Counted from the stretch's first letter, positions 1-9,028 are shown. The stretch is 42,054 bases of DNA from Limnohabitans sp. (GCA_021300495.1 JAJTDK010000006.1:1-42054), one strand, 5' to 3'. Made by a program: numbers and translations. Notes: a model not told the origin generated them from the sequence alone.

Positions 1-210
1 GTGTTTTTAGATCCGCCATTTGAAGGGGAGTACTTCGAGAAGGCATTGCAGGCTGCTGCCAAAGCTGTTGTGCCAGAGGGCTGGGTCTATTTGGAAGCCC
101 CTGTCCATTGGACGGACGAAGCGGTTCAGGCCTGTGGACTGCAGGCGGTGAAACACATGAAAGCCGGTGCCGTTCACGCACATTTGCTGCAACGCCCATT
201 CGAGGGATAA
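1..210 (+). CDS. rsmD: 16S rRNA (guanine966-N2)-methyltransferase RsmD, C-terminal fragment
   Basis: The reading frame is open at the window edge and ends with TAA at 208-210, so only the last 69 residues are present. They contain FLDPPF, the DPPF/Y catalytic motif IV of N6/N2-type nucleic-acid methyltransferases, followed by a helix and two strands typical of the RsmD C-terminus. RsmD methylates G966 of 16S rRNA in the 30S subunit with S-adenosylmethionine. The next gene, coaD, starts 25 bases later; rsmD-coaD adjacency is common in bacteria and supports the call. The GTG at position 1 is an internal codon, not the start. The N-terminal SAM-binding half lies outside the window. Confidence 0.85.
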   Translation: MFLDPPFEGEYFEKALQAAAKAVVPEGWVYLEAPVHWTDEAVQACGLQAVKHMKAGAVHAHLLQRPFEG

Positions 211-235
211 TCCTTCCAAACGATCAGGAGCCCCC

Positions 236-718
236 ATGAGTCGCTCAGTTACCGCTGTTTATTCTGGAACCTTTGACCCGCTAACGCTGGGTCATGAAGA
301 CATTGTCTATCGCGCTTCCCAAATGTTTGACAAAGTGGTGGTGGCCGTGGCCACCGCACACCACAAAAAAACACTGTTCACGCTGGATGAGCGTTTGGCC
401 ATGGCCCAAGAGGTCACCCATGACATGGGCAATGTGAGTGTCTTGCCCTTCACGGGTTTGTTGTGCGATTTTGTGCACAGCCAAGGTGCGCGTGTCATTG
501 TGCGAGGCTTGCGCTCGGTCACCGATTACGACTACGAAACTCAAATGGCCGGCATGAACCGCCACTTGGCGCCCGAAGTTGATACCGTGTTTTTGCACAC
601 CAGCGCTTCGGTTCAGCACATCAGCAGCACCTTGGTGCGTGAAATTTCTACCTTGGGTGGCAAGGTAGAGGGGCTTGTTTCTCCGGCTGTTTTGAAGGCC
701 CTGCAAGCCAAGCGTTAA
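236..718 (+). CDS. coaD: Pantetheine-phosphate adenylyltransferase CoaD
   Basis: A 160-residue cytoplasmic enzyme, the normal length for CoaD. It transfers AMP from ATP to 4'-phosphopantetheine, the penultimate step of coenzyme A synthesis. The N-terminus carries SGTFDPLTLGHEDI, the nucleotidyltransferase T/HxGH signature that binds ATP phosphates. The C-terminal part contains ISSTLVRE, the family's ISS-x-x-VRE motif. An upstream in-frame ATG (167) lies inside rsmD, so I chose the ATG at 236, preceded by AGGAG at 226-230. It probably forms an operon with rsmD. Its stop overlaps the stop of convergent recJ by four bases. Confidence 0.96.
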   Translation: MSRSVTAVYSGTFDPLTLGHEDIVYRASQMFDKVVVAVATAHHKKTLFTLDERLAMAQEVTHDMGNVSVLPFTGLLCDFVHSQGARVIVRGLRSVTDYDYETQMAGMNRHLAPEVDTVFLHTSASVQHISSTLVREISTLGGKVEGLVSPAVLKALQAKR

Positions 719-2430
719 ATATCGGCCGCTTCCACCATGAAGCGAACGCGTTTTTGGCCTTGCCATTCGTCCACATCCAAGCGGAAGGCCAGTTTCACCC
801 GGGCTGGCAAAGGCTCTATTCGGCCAAACCAAATGCCATCGACTGGTTGACCTTGGTGCTTGAGTTTCAAGGCCAAGTGTTTTTCGCCCACCAGTCTTTG
901 AGAGACAACTTCAAGCTCTTCGCTGAACACAGGCGGTGCAAAACCTTGACCCCAAACTTCTTTGTGCATCACATCGATGAATTCAACGCGCCGGTATTGC
1001 GCTTCTAAAGGTCCGTCGGTTTCGAGCTTGCGTTGCAGGGTGGCAGGTGACATGAGCCCTGCGGCCACGTCCATGAAACAGGACTCAAATAATTCCAAAT
1101 GTTCTTCTTCAATGGTGCAGCCCGCGGCCATGGCGTGCCCGCCAAAGCGCAGCAAAATGTGCGGGTGCTTTTTGGCCATGAGGTCCAGCGCGTCGCGCAA
1201 ATGAAAACCAGGAATCGATCGACCAGAACCTTTTAATTCATGCTCTTTGCCAGGCGCATTGCTGGCTGCAAAAACAAAGCAAGGCCGGTGAAATTTGTCC
1301 TTGATGCGCGACGCCACAATGCCCACCACGCCCTCGTGAAAATCGGGGTCAAAAACGCAAATGGCTGGCGGCGGTTCATCGCTGTCATCAAACAAAGACT
1401 CGGCGATATCCATGGCCTGCTGGCGCATGTCGCCCTCAATGTCGCGACGCTCGCGGTTGATGGCATCAAGCTGCCTGGCCAACTCATCGGCTTTGTCGGT
1501 ATCTTCGGTGATCAGGCATTCAATGCCCAGCGTCATGTCTGACAAGCGGCCTGCTGCATTGATGCGAGGACCCAAGGCAAATCCAAAATCAAAGGTGGTG
1601 GCCACTTTGGCTTCTCGGCCAGCGGCTTTGAACAAAGCCAACATGCCAGCAGGCATCGAGCCTGCTCTGATGCGTTTCAAGCCTTGCGCCACCAAGCGGC
1701 GGTTGTTGTTGTCAAGTTTCACCACATCGGCCACAGTGCCTAGCGCCACCAAGGGCAGCAGTGCATCGAGTTTGGGTTGTGACTCGGCAGAGAAAATGCC
1801 GCGCTGTCGCAACTCTGCACGCAGCGCCAGCAGCACATAGAACATGACGCCTACACCCGCCAAAGACTTGCTTTCAAATTCGCAACCCGGTTGATTCGGA
1901 TTCACAATCACTTCTGCAGTGGGCAGGGTGGCCGCAGGCAAGTGATGGTCGGTGACCAAGACCTGCAAGCCCAGAGCCTGCGCTTGCGCAACACCTTCCA
2001 TGCTGGCGATGCCGTTGTCGACGGTGATCAAAACATCGGCACCCGATTGCTTCACGCGATCTGCAATGGGGGCGGTTAGGCCATAGCCATCGACCACGCG
2101 GTCGGGCACGATGTAGCTGACATTGTTTGCCCCAAGCATGCGAAGACCCCGCACGCCTACTGCGCATGCAGTGGCGCCGTCGCAATCGTAATCTGCCACG
2201 ATGCAAAGGCGCTTGTTGGCGGCAATAGCATCTGCCAATAAGCTTGCTGCTTCCTTTGATCCCTTCAGTGTGGTGGGCGCCAACAACTTAGCCAAGCCAT
2301 CGTCTAATTCTTCGGGACTCACAATGCCGCGTGCTGCATACAAGCGCGAAAGCAAAGGGTGAATGCCAGCCTGTTCAAGGGCCCACGCACTTCGGGGCGG
2401 TACATCTCGCGTTAATATTTTCAAACTCAT
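715..2430 (-). CDS. recJ: Single-stranded-DNA-specific exonuclease RecJ
   Basis: A 571-residue DHH-superfamily nuclease, full length for RecJ. It degrades single-stranded DNA 5' to 3' in RecFOR recombination, mismatch repair and base-excision repair. Visible metal-binding motifs are DYDCDG (about residues 80-85), VDNG (about 138) and TDHH (about 160-163). The DHHA1 domain follows, with FGGHAMAAG in the C-terminal half. The frame could extend 38 codons upstream, but that extension lies in the neighbouring gene. I chose the ATG at 2430 because it overlaps the stop of the upstream gene as ATGA and gives the usual N-terminus MSLKILTRDVP. Translational coupling with that gene is likely. The 3' end overlaps coaD by four bases on the opposite strand. 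Confidence 0.95.
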   Translation of the reverse strand: MSLKILTRDVPPRSAWALEQAGIHPLLSRLYAARGIVSPEELDDGLAKLLAPTTLKGSKEAASLLADAIAANKRLCIVADYDCDGATACAVGVRGLRMLGANNVSYIVPDRVVDGYGLTAPIADRVKQSGADVLITVDNGIASMEGVAQAQALGLQVLVTDHHLPAATLPTAEVIVNPNQPGCEFESKSLAGVGVMFYVLLALRAELRQRGIFSAESQPKLDALLPLVALGTVADVVKLDNNNRRLVAQGLKRIRAGSMPAGMLALFKAAGREAKVATTFDFGFALGPRINAAGRLSDMTLGIECLITEDTDKADELARQLDAINRERRDIEGDMRQQAMDIAESLFDDSDEPPPAICVFDPDFHEGVVGIVASRIKDKFHRPCFVFAASNAPGKEHELKGSGRSIPGFHLRDALDLMAKKHPHILLRFGGHAMAAGCTIEEEHLELFESCFMDVAAGLMSPATLQRKLETDGPLEAQYRRVEFIDVMHKEVWGQGFAPPVFSEELEVVSQRLVGEKHLALKLKHQGQPVDGIWFGRIEPLPARVKLAFRLDVDEWQGQKRVRFMVEAADI

Positions 2431-3173
2431 GGGGCAGAAACTCCGGAAGACAGGGCGCGCAATTCTTTGATCACAGAAACAGGTTGAATCAGTCGGTGCA
2501 GTTTGTTGAGCCAAGAGACTGGCTGTGGCCGATAGTGCCGCCAAGATGTTTCACTGCAAAGCGTGAGAGAAATGTCGTGATTTTGATCTAAGGCTTGACT
2601 CAAAGATTGGCACAGCGTTGCGTCAAGGTGTTGCCACGCTTGCTGCCACAGTTTGGGGTTGGAAGCTTGCATGTTTTCACGCAAATCAAGTGCAACATTG
2701 AATTCCGATGCATCAGGATAAAGTTGATCAAGGCTGCGATGCAGCCAAAAAGAATTGACGCTCCAGCGGCCCTTCAAACTGCGCTCGTCGTTCACGGGGT
2801 GTTGGTAGAGCAGCATTTGCATTTCACTTTGCAAGCGTTGCAAAGTTTTGGCGCGCTGATGTTCTGGCATCCATGGTTTGATGTTTTGACCCACAACACG
2901 TTCAATGCTGGCCAAGGGCAAGCCATCCAACAGATCACCAGTGACGCGCCAAACCAAGGGACTTTCGTAAACCACCTGAAGTCCGTCTTCTTCGAAGTAG
3001 GGTTGTATGGCAGACAAGAGCTGTCTTGATTCGTCTTCGTTCAAAGCCAACTCTTGGGGCTTTAGCAAAGTGACCTCGTTCATGCCGACTTGCCAGTGGC
3101 AGGGGGTCATGATGGCTTCTTTTCCGAATGATGGTTTGGCACCCAAGAGTTGCGGAGCCGATTCATGCGGCAT
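2427..3173 (-). CDS. RpfE-like / phosphoglycerate-mutase-like conserved protein, short N-terminus
   Basis: A 248-residue protein that I recognise only loosely. The block TPCHWQVGMNEV (residues 22-33), the segment RLQSEMQMLLYQHPVND and the block VNSFWLHRSL resemble the RpfE-type family (often annotated as cofactor-independent phosphoglycerate mutase-like or regulatory protein), which frequently sits beside recJ in beta- and gammaproteobacteria. The function of this family is not established. From memory, relatives carry several dozen more residues before the HWQVG block. Here an in-frame TAA lies eight codons above the first ATG, so the N-terminus is short. The start used (3173) is the first ATG; 3110 and 3083 are alternatives. 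The gene is divergent from the lolC-type gene with only 17 bases between starts, and its stop overlaps the recJ start. Confidence 0.6.
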   Translation of the reverse strand: MPHESAPQLLGAKPSFGKEAIMTPCHWQVGMNEVTLLKPQELALNEDESRQLLSAIQPYFEEDGLQVVYESPLVWRVTGDLLDGLPLASIERVVGQNIKPWMPEHQRAKTLQRLQSEMQMLLYQHPVNDERSLKGRWSVNSFWLHRSLDQLYPDASEFNVALDLRENMQASNPKLWQQAWQHLDATLCQSLSQALDQNHDISLTLCSETSWRHYRPQPVSWLNKLHRLIQPVSVIKELRALSSGVSAP

Positions 3174-3190
3174 GAGAAAAGCACTGATGA

Positions 3191-4468
3191 ATGCGTTTTA
3201 AATTTGCTTACGAGTGGGTGTTGGGTTGGCGCTATACCCGCGCAGGACGGGCCACGCGCCGAAACGGCTTTATCTCTTTTATCTCTGGCGTTTCCATGCT
3301 TGGCATTGGACTTGGCGTGGCCGCCTTGGTCATTGTGTTGTCTGTCATGAATGGCTTTCAAAAAGAAGTACGCGACAGAATGCTCAGCGTGGTCTCGCAC
3401 ATCGAAGTCATTTCTGCAGATGGTGGCGCCTTAGAAGATGTCAGCAGTACGCTTCACCAAGTTCGCGCCAATCCTAACGTCATTGGCGCTGCGCCTTTCA
3501 TTTCAGCGCAGGCCTTGTTGGCCAGGGGCGAAGACATGAAGGGCGTTTTGGTGCGTGGCATTGACCCTGCGCTAGAACCTGGTGTGGTTGATTTGTCAGT
3601 GGACTCACAGCTCAAAAATTCAGGCGTGCCCGGTATCAACGCGCTGGTTCCTGGTGAGTTCGGGGTGGTGCTTGGCATCGATTTGGCCCGGCAGTTGGGC
3701 CTTCGAATCGGTGACCCTGTGACGCTGATTGCACCCAATGGCCAAGTCACACCGGCCGGTGTGTTGCCCCGACTCAAGCAGATGCAGGTGGTGGGTGTGT
3801 TCAACTCTGGCCACTACGAATATGACGCTGCCTTGGTCATGATGCATGTGGCGGATGCCGGTAAAATTTTTCGCATCGAGGGACCTACCGGCATTCGTTT
3901 GAAAATCAAAAATTTGCATGAGGCGCGCTCTGTTGCACGCGAGCTTGCGCCTGCATTGCCCATGGGCATGGCTTTGCGCGATTGGACGCAGCAAAACAGA
4001 ACCTGGTTTGCGGCCGTACAAGTTGAAAAACGCATGATGTTCATCATTCTTACCCTCATTGTGGCCGTGGCCGCTTTTAACTTGGTGTCAACTTTGGTCA
4101 TGAACGTCACCGACAAACGTGCCGACATTGCCATCTTGCGAACATTGGGTGCCAGTCCAAAAAGCATCATGGGTATTTTCATGGTTCAAGGCGCTATGGT
4201 GGGCATCATGGGAACTTTGGGCGGCTTGCTTTTGGGTCTGCTGATTGCATTCAACATCGATGTCATCGTGCCGACCTTGGAAGCCATCTTTCAAGCCAGC
4301 TTCTTGCCTAAAGACATCTACCTGATTAGCCGCATGCCCAGCGATCCTCAAATGTCAGACATCTTGCCTGTTGTGCTTATTTCATTGGCATTGTCTTTTG
4401 TGGCAACGCTCTATCCCAGTTGGCATGCCAGCCAAGTGAACCCAGCCGAGGCTTTGCGTTATGAGTAA
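3191..4468 (+). CDS. lolC: Lipoprotein-releasing ABC transporter permease, LolC/LolE family
   Basis: A 425-residue inner-membrane protein. The arrangement is one transmembrane helix near residues 25-50, a large periplasmic MacB-like domain, then three FtsX-type helices in the C-terminal 170 residues. The N-terminus [15 protein letters not shown] and the following [19 protein letters not shown] are characteristic of LolC/LolE. The loop [12 protein letters not shown], around residues 186-197, falls where the LolA-binding hook of LolC lies (inference). The protein extracts mature lipoproteins from the inner membrane and passes them to LolA. Its stop overlaps the start of lolD by eight bases, so the two are translationally coupled. 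Only one permease gene is present, so it may act as a homodimer (LolF-like) unless a second copy lies elsewhere. Confidence 0.9.
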   Translation: MRFKFAYEWVLGWRYTRAGRATRRNGFISFISGVSMLGIGLGVAALVIVLSVMNGFQKEVRDRMLSVVSHIEVISADGGALEDVSSTLHQVRANPNVIGAAPFISAQALLARGEDMKGVLVRGIDPALEPGVVDLSVDSQLKNSGVPGINALVPGEFGVVLGIDLARQLGLRIGDPVTLIAPNGQVTPAGVLPRLKQMQVVGVFNSGHYEYDAALVMMHVADAGKIFRIEGPTGIRLKIKNLHEARSVARELAPALPMGMALRDWTQQNRTWFAAVQVEKRMMFIILTLIVAVAAFNLVSTLVMNVTDKRADIAILRTLGASPKSIMGIFMVQGAMVGIMGTLGGLLLGLLIAFNIDVIVPTLEAIFQASFLPKDIYLISRMPSDPQMSDILPVVLISLALSFVATLYPSWHASQVNPAEALRYE

Positions 4469-5150
4469 TGTGGTGCATCCGCCGGTGCTGGAAGTGCGCG
4501 GTTTAAGCAAGCGCTTTGACGAGGGCGGCTTGAGCGTGTCTGTCTTGCAGGGTGTTGACCTCTCAGTGCAAGCTGGCGAGACCGTGGCCATTGTGGGTGC
4601 TTCAGGCTCGGGCAAAAGCACCCTCATGCATTTGATGGGCGGCCTCGACAAACCCTCCCAAGGCCAAGTGCTTTTGCAGGGCCAAGATTGGTCTGGTTTC
4701 AATGCATCAGCGCAAGGCTCAAGGCGCAACAAGTTGCTGGGTTTTGTGTATCAATTTCACCACCTGCTGCCTGAATTTACTGCCCAAGAAAATGTGGCCA
4801 TGCCACTCTGGATTCGCCGTGAGTCGAAAGAGGCTGCCAACGCCAAGGCCTTAGAAAGATTGGTTCAAGTGGGTCTTGAAAATCGTTCGTTGCACAGGCC
4901 CGCCGAACTCTCTGGCGGTGAACGCCAACGGGTGGCCATTGCGCGCGCCATGGTCACGCAACCGGCGTGCGTACTGGCCGACGAACCTACAGGCAACTTA
5001 GACCGCGCCACCGCAGAAAGTGTGTTTGATCTGATGTTAAGCACCGCAGAAAAACAAGGCACGGCGTTTGTGGTGGTCACGCACGACCCACAACTTGCAG
5101 CGCGCTGTAGTCGCGTGCTTCGATTAGACAAAGGCGTGCTGCAACCATGA
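4461..5150 (+). CDS. lolD: Lipoprotein-releasing system ATP-binding protein LolD
   Basis: A 229-residue ABC ATPase that powers release of lipoproteins by the adjacent permease. Motifs in order: Walker [10 protein letters not shown] (about residue 47-55), Q-loop [10 protein letters not shown] with the [11 protein letters not shown] segment typical of LolD, signature [14 protein letters not shown], Walker [12 protein letters not shown], and the switch histidine in VVTHD. It starts inside the last codons of the permease gene and its stop TGA overlaps the next ATG (ATGA). This compact arrangement indicates one operon running from 3191 to 6783. Confidence 0.95.
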   Translation: MSNVVHPPVLEVRGLSKRFDEGGLSVSVLQGVDLSVQAGETVAIVGASGSGKSTLMHLMGGLDKPSQGQVLLQGQDWSGFNASAQGSRRNKLLGFVYQFHHLLPEFTAQENVAMPLWIRRESKEAANAKALERLVQVGLENRSLHRPAELSGGERQRVAIARAMVTQPACVLADEPTGNLDRATAESVFDLMLSTAEKQGTAFVVVTHDPQLAARCSRVLRLDKGVLQP

Positions 5151-6022
5151 GCATGCGCTGGATTGACAGCCATTGCCATTTAGATGCACCTGAGTTTGAT
5201 TTAGACCGCACTGTGGTTCTGCAAAACGCACAAGCACAGGGCGTAGCTTGGTGTGTCATGCCGGCGGTTCAAGCCAAAGACTTTTTGCCGCTTCAAAAAC
5301 TGGCCCAAGAACTTCACCAGCCCTATGCCTTGGGCATTCACCCTTTGTTTGTGCCGCATGCTCAAGAACAAGACCTGATATTTTTGGCGCAGTGCATTGA
5401 GAGCGCGCTTGCGCAAGATGCCAATGGACAAAGGCTAGACCCTAGATTGGTGGCCTTAGGCGAAATTGGTTTGGATTTTTTTGTGCCGGCTTTGTGTGAA
5501 CCTGCCATGCGCGAGAAGCAAGAATTTTTCTACCACGCCCAGTTGAAAATGGCACAGAAATTCAAATTGCCTGTGATTGTGCATGTGCGCAAATCAGCCG
5601 ATGAATTGTTGAAGGGGCTCAGACGGTTCGCTGTGAAGGGCGGTATTGCACACGCCTTCAATGGCAGTTTTCAGCAAGCCAAAACATTCATTGAGATGGG
5701 GTTTGCGTTGGGCTTTGGCGGTGCACTGACCTTCGAGCGTGCGTTGCAATTAAGGCGTTTGGCCACAGAGTTACCCCTCTCAGCTTTGGTGCTAGAAACA
5801 GATGCACCCGATATACCGCCGCACTGGATTTACAAAACACAATCTGAACGACAATCGAGCCAAGCGCTACCCCGTCAAGCGCGCAATGAGCCAGCGCAGT
5901 TGCCGCGCATTGGTGCTGTATTGGCCACATTGCGAGGTGTTTCTGCCTCAGACATTGCCCATGCAACGCTTGTGAATGCGCAGCGTGTTTTGCCACAGCT
6001 TCAATTTTTCGAAACCCCATGA
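5147..6022 (+). CDS. TatD-family metal-dependent hydrolase
   Basis: A 291-residue TIM-barrel hydrolase of the TatD family, closest in feel to the YjjV branch. Metal-binding signatures are DSHCH (H9 and H11), [23 protein letters not shown] and the C-terminal LETDAPD. TatD proteins are Mg2+-dependent 3'-5' DNases with roles in DNA quality control; the exact substrate of this member is not known. The stretch from about residue 225 to 250 ([18 protein letters not shown]) is a basic insertion before the conserved [16 protein letters not shown] helix. Start at ATG 5147 (ATGA with lolD); an ATG two codons later is an alternative. Translational coupling with both neighbours is likely. Confidence 0.88.
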   Translation: MSMRWIDSHCHLDAPEFDLDRTVVLQNAQAQGVAWCVMPAVQAKDFLPLQKLAQELHQPYALGIHPLFVPHAQEQDLIFLAQCIESALAQDANGQRLDPRLVALGEIGLDFFVPALCEPAMREKQEFFYHAQLKMAQKFKLPVIVHVRKSADELLKGLRRFAVKGGIAHAFNGSFQQAKTFIEMGFALGFGGALTFERALQLRRLATELPLSALVLETDAPDIPPHWIYKTQSERQSSQALPRQARNEPAQLPRIGAVLATLRGVSASDIAHATLVNAQRVLPQLQFFETP

Positions 6023-6783
6023 GCAAACCTTCAAGCAAAGCCCCTGCGCTTCCCGAAGTGAACTTCTCCGAAGATGGTGAGTCACGCTATTTGCATTTGG
6101 GCACGCCTTGGATTCAGGGTTCGATGAAGATCAAAGAGCCGTTTGATTTGGACCTTGAATACATTCAGCGAATGATGGTGGGCTTGCTATTTTTAAAGAG
6201 CGCCTCGGTGGCCGGGCGGCACGCGATGCAGTTAGGCTTGGGCGCCGCCAGCCTCACCAAGTTTTGTTACAAGAAGCTTCGCTGGACGTGCACGGCCATT
6301 GAGCTCAACCCGGGTGTCTTGCATGCATGCAGGGGCTGGTTCAAGTTGCCAGAAGATGGTCCTCGCATGCGAGTGGTCATTGCCGATGCAGCAGTAGAAA
6401 TTCAAAGCGAAGAGTGGTTGGGAACTGTCGATCTATTGCATGTTGATTTGTATGACCATGAAGCAGCCGCGCCAGTTTTGGACGACGTTGCGTTTTACAA
6501 AAATTGCCGAGCGCTGTTAAGCGATGAAGGCACCATGACGGTCAATTTGTTTGGGCGCACATCGAGCTATGAAAAGAGCTTGGCCCAAATGGCCGAAGCC
6601 TTCGGTCAAGATGCCTTGTGGGCTTTTAAGCCTACCCGCGAGGGAAACACAGTGGTCATGGCCCAACGCATTGCAAGCCGTCCCAAAAGAGACCAATTGC
6701 TAGTCCAAGCAGAGGCCGTAGAGAACAGATTTGGACTGCCCGCCACGAAATGGTTAAAGGTTTTTAAACCTTTGGTGACGTAA
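6019..6783 (+). CDS. Spermidine-synthase-like SAM-dependent methyltransferase-fold protein
   Basis: A 254-residue soluble protein with the Rossmann fold of the spermidine synthase superfamily. Seen: a nucleotide-binding loop MQLGLGAASLTKFC near residues 73-86, an acidic strand-end AIELNPGVLHACR (ligand ribose binding in the family), and VDLLHVDLYDHEA near residues 140-152, which corresponds to the catalytic-aspartate strand. Many such proteins in Burkholderiales are annotated as spermidine synthase without demonstrated polyamine activity, so I leave the substrate open. ATGA overlap places it last in the lolC-lolD-tatD operon. No terminator is obvious after its stop; the next gene starts about 140 bases downstream. 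Confidence 0.75.
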   Translation: MSKPSSKAPALPEVNFSEDGESRYLHLGTPWIQGSMKIKEPFDLDLEYIQRMMVGLLFLKSASVAGRHAMQLGLGAASLTKFCYKKLRWTCTAIELNPGVLHACRGWFKLPEDGPRMRVVIADAAVEIQSEEWLGTVDLLHVDLYDHEAAAPVLDDVAFYKNCRALLSDEGTMTVNLFGRTSSYEKSLAQMAEAFGQDALWAFKPTREGNTVVMAQRIASRPKRDQLLVQAEAVENRFGLPATKWLKVFKPLVT

Positions 6784-6925
6784 TTTAGGGTTCAAATGGC
6801 TGAAAACTTAGGGTAAACCCAAAAGTTTTTATTGTTTTTCACAACGGGTAGGTGAAACCCACATTCAAATGGGGTGTGTTTGGGCACAAAATCCGCCATC
6901 CCAAACTTTTTGGAGGAGTGTTCCT

Positions 6926-7414
6926 GTGAAAATCAAAAGTCAAAAAGACTTTTTCTCCGGACTTTTGTACACCTTGGTTGGTGCTGCATTTGCTTACGGG
7001 GCTACAAGCTACAACATCGGAACTGGTGCCCGCATGGGTCCCGGTTATTTCCCACTTTTGTTGGGCTCCATTTTGGCCGTCATTGGCGCCATCATCTTGT
7101 TCAAATCCTTGGTAGTTGAAACACCCACTGGCGATCAAGTTGGCTCATGGGCTTGGAAGCCTTTGTTTTTTGTCATTGCAGGCAACTTGCTGTTCGGTAT
7201 TTTGTTGGGCGGCCTGCCAAGCATCAAATTTCCAGCCATGGGCCTCATCGTTGCCATTTACGGTACCACCCTGATCGTTAGCATGGCGGGTGACACATTC
7301 AAAATTAAAGAAGTCTTGATTTTGGCAACCATCTTGTCAGTCATGAGCTACCTTGCCTTCATCTTGCTGCTCAAATTACAGTTCCCTGTTTGGCCTACTT
7401 TCATTTCAGGTTAA
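6926..7414 (+). CDS. tctB: Tripartite tricarboxylate transporter, small membrane subunit TctB
   Basis: A 162-residue integral membrane protein with four predicted helices: FFSGLLYTLVGAAFAYGA, YFPLLLGSILAVIGAIILF, a pair around LFFVIAGNLLFGILLGG and LIVAIYGTTLIVSMAG, and a final VLILATILSVMSYLAFILL. The block ARMGPGYFPLLLG is the hallmark of TctB. It forms the membrane complex with TctA, taking up carboxylates delivered by a periplasmic TctC/Bug receptor using a cation gradient. The frame is open from an ATG at 6869, but I chose the GTG at 6926 because GGAGGAG lies at 6912-6918 and it gives the usual family length. tctA follows after 12 bases. No tctC gene is adjacent. Confidence 0.9.
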   Translation: MKIKSQKDFFSGLLYTLVGAAFAYGATSYNIGTGARMGPGYFPLLLGSILAVIGAIILFKSLVVETPTGDQVGSWAWKPLFFVIAGNLLFGILLGGLPSIKFPAMGLIVAIYGTTLIVSMAGDTFKIKEVLILATILSVMSYLAFILLLKLQFPVWPTFISG

Positions 7415-7426
7415 GGAGTATTCCAA

Positions 7427-8938
7427 ATGGATTTGATCAATAACTTGTCCTTGGGTTTTGGTGTTGCTTTCACCTTTCAAAACCTGATTTATGCCTTCAT
7501 TGGTTGTTTGTTGGGTACGCTCATTGGTGTGTTGCCTGGCATTGGCCCTGTGGCCACCATTGCCATGCTGCTGCCCGCAACGTACGCATTGCCTCCCATT
7601 GCAGCCCTCATCATGTTGGCCGGTATTTACTATGGCGCCCAATACGGTGGCTCCACGACTGCTATTTTGGTTAACTTGCCGGGCGAGTCTTCCTCGGTTG
7701 TGACCGTCATTGACGGCTATCAAATGGCTAGAAAAGGACGGGCTGGGCCTGCCTTGGCGGCGGCTGGCATGGGTTCTTTCTTTGCCGGCTGTGTGGGCAC
7801 CCTGATTCTGGCTGCGTTTGCTGCCCCGCTTACCGAGGTGGCCTTTAAATTCGGTCCTGCTGAGTATTTTTCACTCATGATCTTGGGCTTGATTGGCGCT
7901 GTTGTGTTAGCTTCTGGCTCACTTTTGAAAGCAGTTGGCATGATCGTGCTGGGTCTGTTGATGGGCTTGATAGGAACTGACGTGAATTCTGGTGTGGCGC
8001 GCTACAGCTTCGATATTCCAGAACTCACAGACGGCATTGGTTTCATTACCATTGCCATGGGTGTATTTGGTTATGGAGAAATCATTGCCAACCTCGCAAA
8101 GACTGAAGACAAACGAGAAGTGTTTACGGGCAAGGTGACAGGTCTGTTCCCCACCAAAGAAGACTTCCGCAACATGATCCCTGCGATCTTACGAGGTACT
8201 GCCCTGGGATCGATGCTGGGTATTTTGCCAGGTGGCGGTGCGCTCTTGTCTGCTTTTGCGGCCTACACCATCGAGAAGAAAACCAAGCTGCGTCCTGGTG
8301 AAGTGCCCTTCGGTCAAGGCAACATTCGCGGTGTTGCTGCGCCAGAATCGGCCAACAACGCAGGCTCACAAACCTCCTTCATTCCATTGCTCACATTGGG
8401 TATTCCACCCAATGCCGTGATGGCCTTGATGGTCGGTGCCATGACCATTCACAACATTCAGCCTGGCCCTCAAGTGATGACCAGCAACCCAGAGTTGTTT
8501 TGGGGTCTGATTGCCTCGATGTGGATTGGCAATGCCATGCTGATCATCTTGAACCTGCCGCTCATTGGCATCTGGATCAAATTGCTCACTGTGCCTTACC
8601 GATGGTTGTTCCCAGCCATTATTTTGTTCTGCGCCATTGGTGTCTACTCCACCAACAACAACACTTTCGACATCTGGATGGTGGGTGCGTTTGGTGTCAT
8701 TGGTTATACCTTCATCAAACTGGGCATGGAGCCTGCGCCCTTGCTGCTGGGCTTCATCTTAGGCCCCATGATGGAAGAGAACCTACGCCGCGCACTGCTG
8801 CTGTCTCGCGGTGACTGGTCGGTGTTTGTGACACGTGGTTTGTCAGCCAGTCTGCTGGCCGCCGCCGCTGTGTTGCTCATCATCGTGCTTTTGCCTTCTG
8901 TGAAGTCCAAGCGCGAGGAAGCCTTCGTCGAAGACTGA
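7427..8938 (+). CDS. tctA: Tripartite tricarboxylate transporter, large membrane subunit TctA
   Basis: A 503-residue polytopic membrane protein, standard length for TctA. Diagnostic segments are IGVLPGIGPVATIAMLLPATY near the N-terminus, YGAQYGGSTTAILVNLPGE, and GILPGGGALLSAFAAYTIEKK around residues 265-285; the two glycine-rich LPG repeats are the inverted-repeat substrate sites of the family. About a dozen hydrophobic helices are visible. It is the transport channel partner of TctB. The ribosome binding site AAGGAG overlaps the tctB stop region, indicating co-transcription. A strong intrinsic terminator follows at 8961-8987, so tctBA forms a two-gene unit. The substrate cannot be read from the sequence. 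Confidence 0.95.
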   Translation: MDLINNLSLGFGVAFTFQNLIYAFIGCLLGTLIGVLPGIGPVATIAMLLPATYALPPIAALIMLAGIYYGAQYGGSTTAILVNLPGESSSVVTVIDGYQMARKGRAGPALAAAGMGSFFAGCVGTLILAAFAAPLTEVAFKFGPAEYFSLMILGLIGAVVLASGSLLKAVGMIVLGLLMGLIGTDVNSGVARYSFDIPELTDGIGFITIAMGVFGYGEIIANLAKTEDKREVFTGKVTGLFPTKEDFRNMIPAILRGTALGSMLGILPGGGALLSAFAAYTIEKKTKLRPGEVPFGQGNIRGVAAPESANNAGSQTSFIPLLTLGIPPNAVMALMVGAMTIHNIQPGPQVMTSNPELFWGLIASMWIGNAMLIILNLPLIGIWIKLLTVPYRWLFPAIILFCAIGVYSTNNNTFDIWMVGAFGVIGYTFIKLGMEPAPLLLGFILGPMMEENLRRALLLSRGDWSVFVTRGLSASLLAAAAVLLIIVLLPSVKSKREEAFVED

Positions 8939-8960
8939 TTCAAAAGCATTGACTGGCTAA

Positions 8961-8987
8961 AACGGCGCCTTCGGGTGCCGTTTTTTT
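8961..8987 (+). terminator. Intrinsic terminator of tctBA
   Basis: A 9-bp stem AACGGCGCC / GGTGCCGTT with one G-T wobble and a TTCG tetraloop is followed directly by a run of seven T. It lies 22 bases after the tctA stop. Confidence 0.9.
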
Positions 8988-9015
8988 GTCTTGTCGCCCC
9001 TCTCATGGACCGATG

Positions 9016-9028
9016 TGACTTGAGGTCA
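9016..9028. promoter_or_regulatory. Dyad-symmetric candidate operator upstream of the ggt gene
   Basis: TGAC-TTGAG-GTCA is a perfect 4+4 inverted repeat with a 5-base spacer, 83-95 bases before the chosen start of the gamma-glutamyltransferase gene. The form would suit a dimeric regulator, but no regulator gene is nearby and no convincing -10 box lies at the right distance. This is a suggestion from symmetry alone. Confidence 0.25.

Noticed and set aside
281-832. A 183-codon frame antisense to coaD and the recJ 3' end
   Set aside because: Shadow frame across two real genes; no motif or ribosome binding site.
6811-6820. GGGTAAACCC short dyad before tctB
   Set aside because: Only 4+4 bases with no repeat or promoter context to support it.
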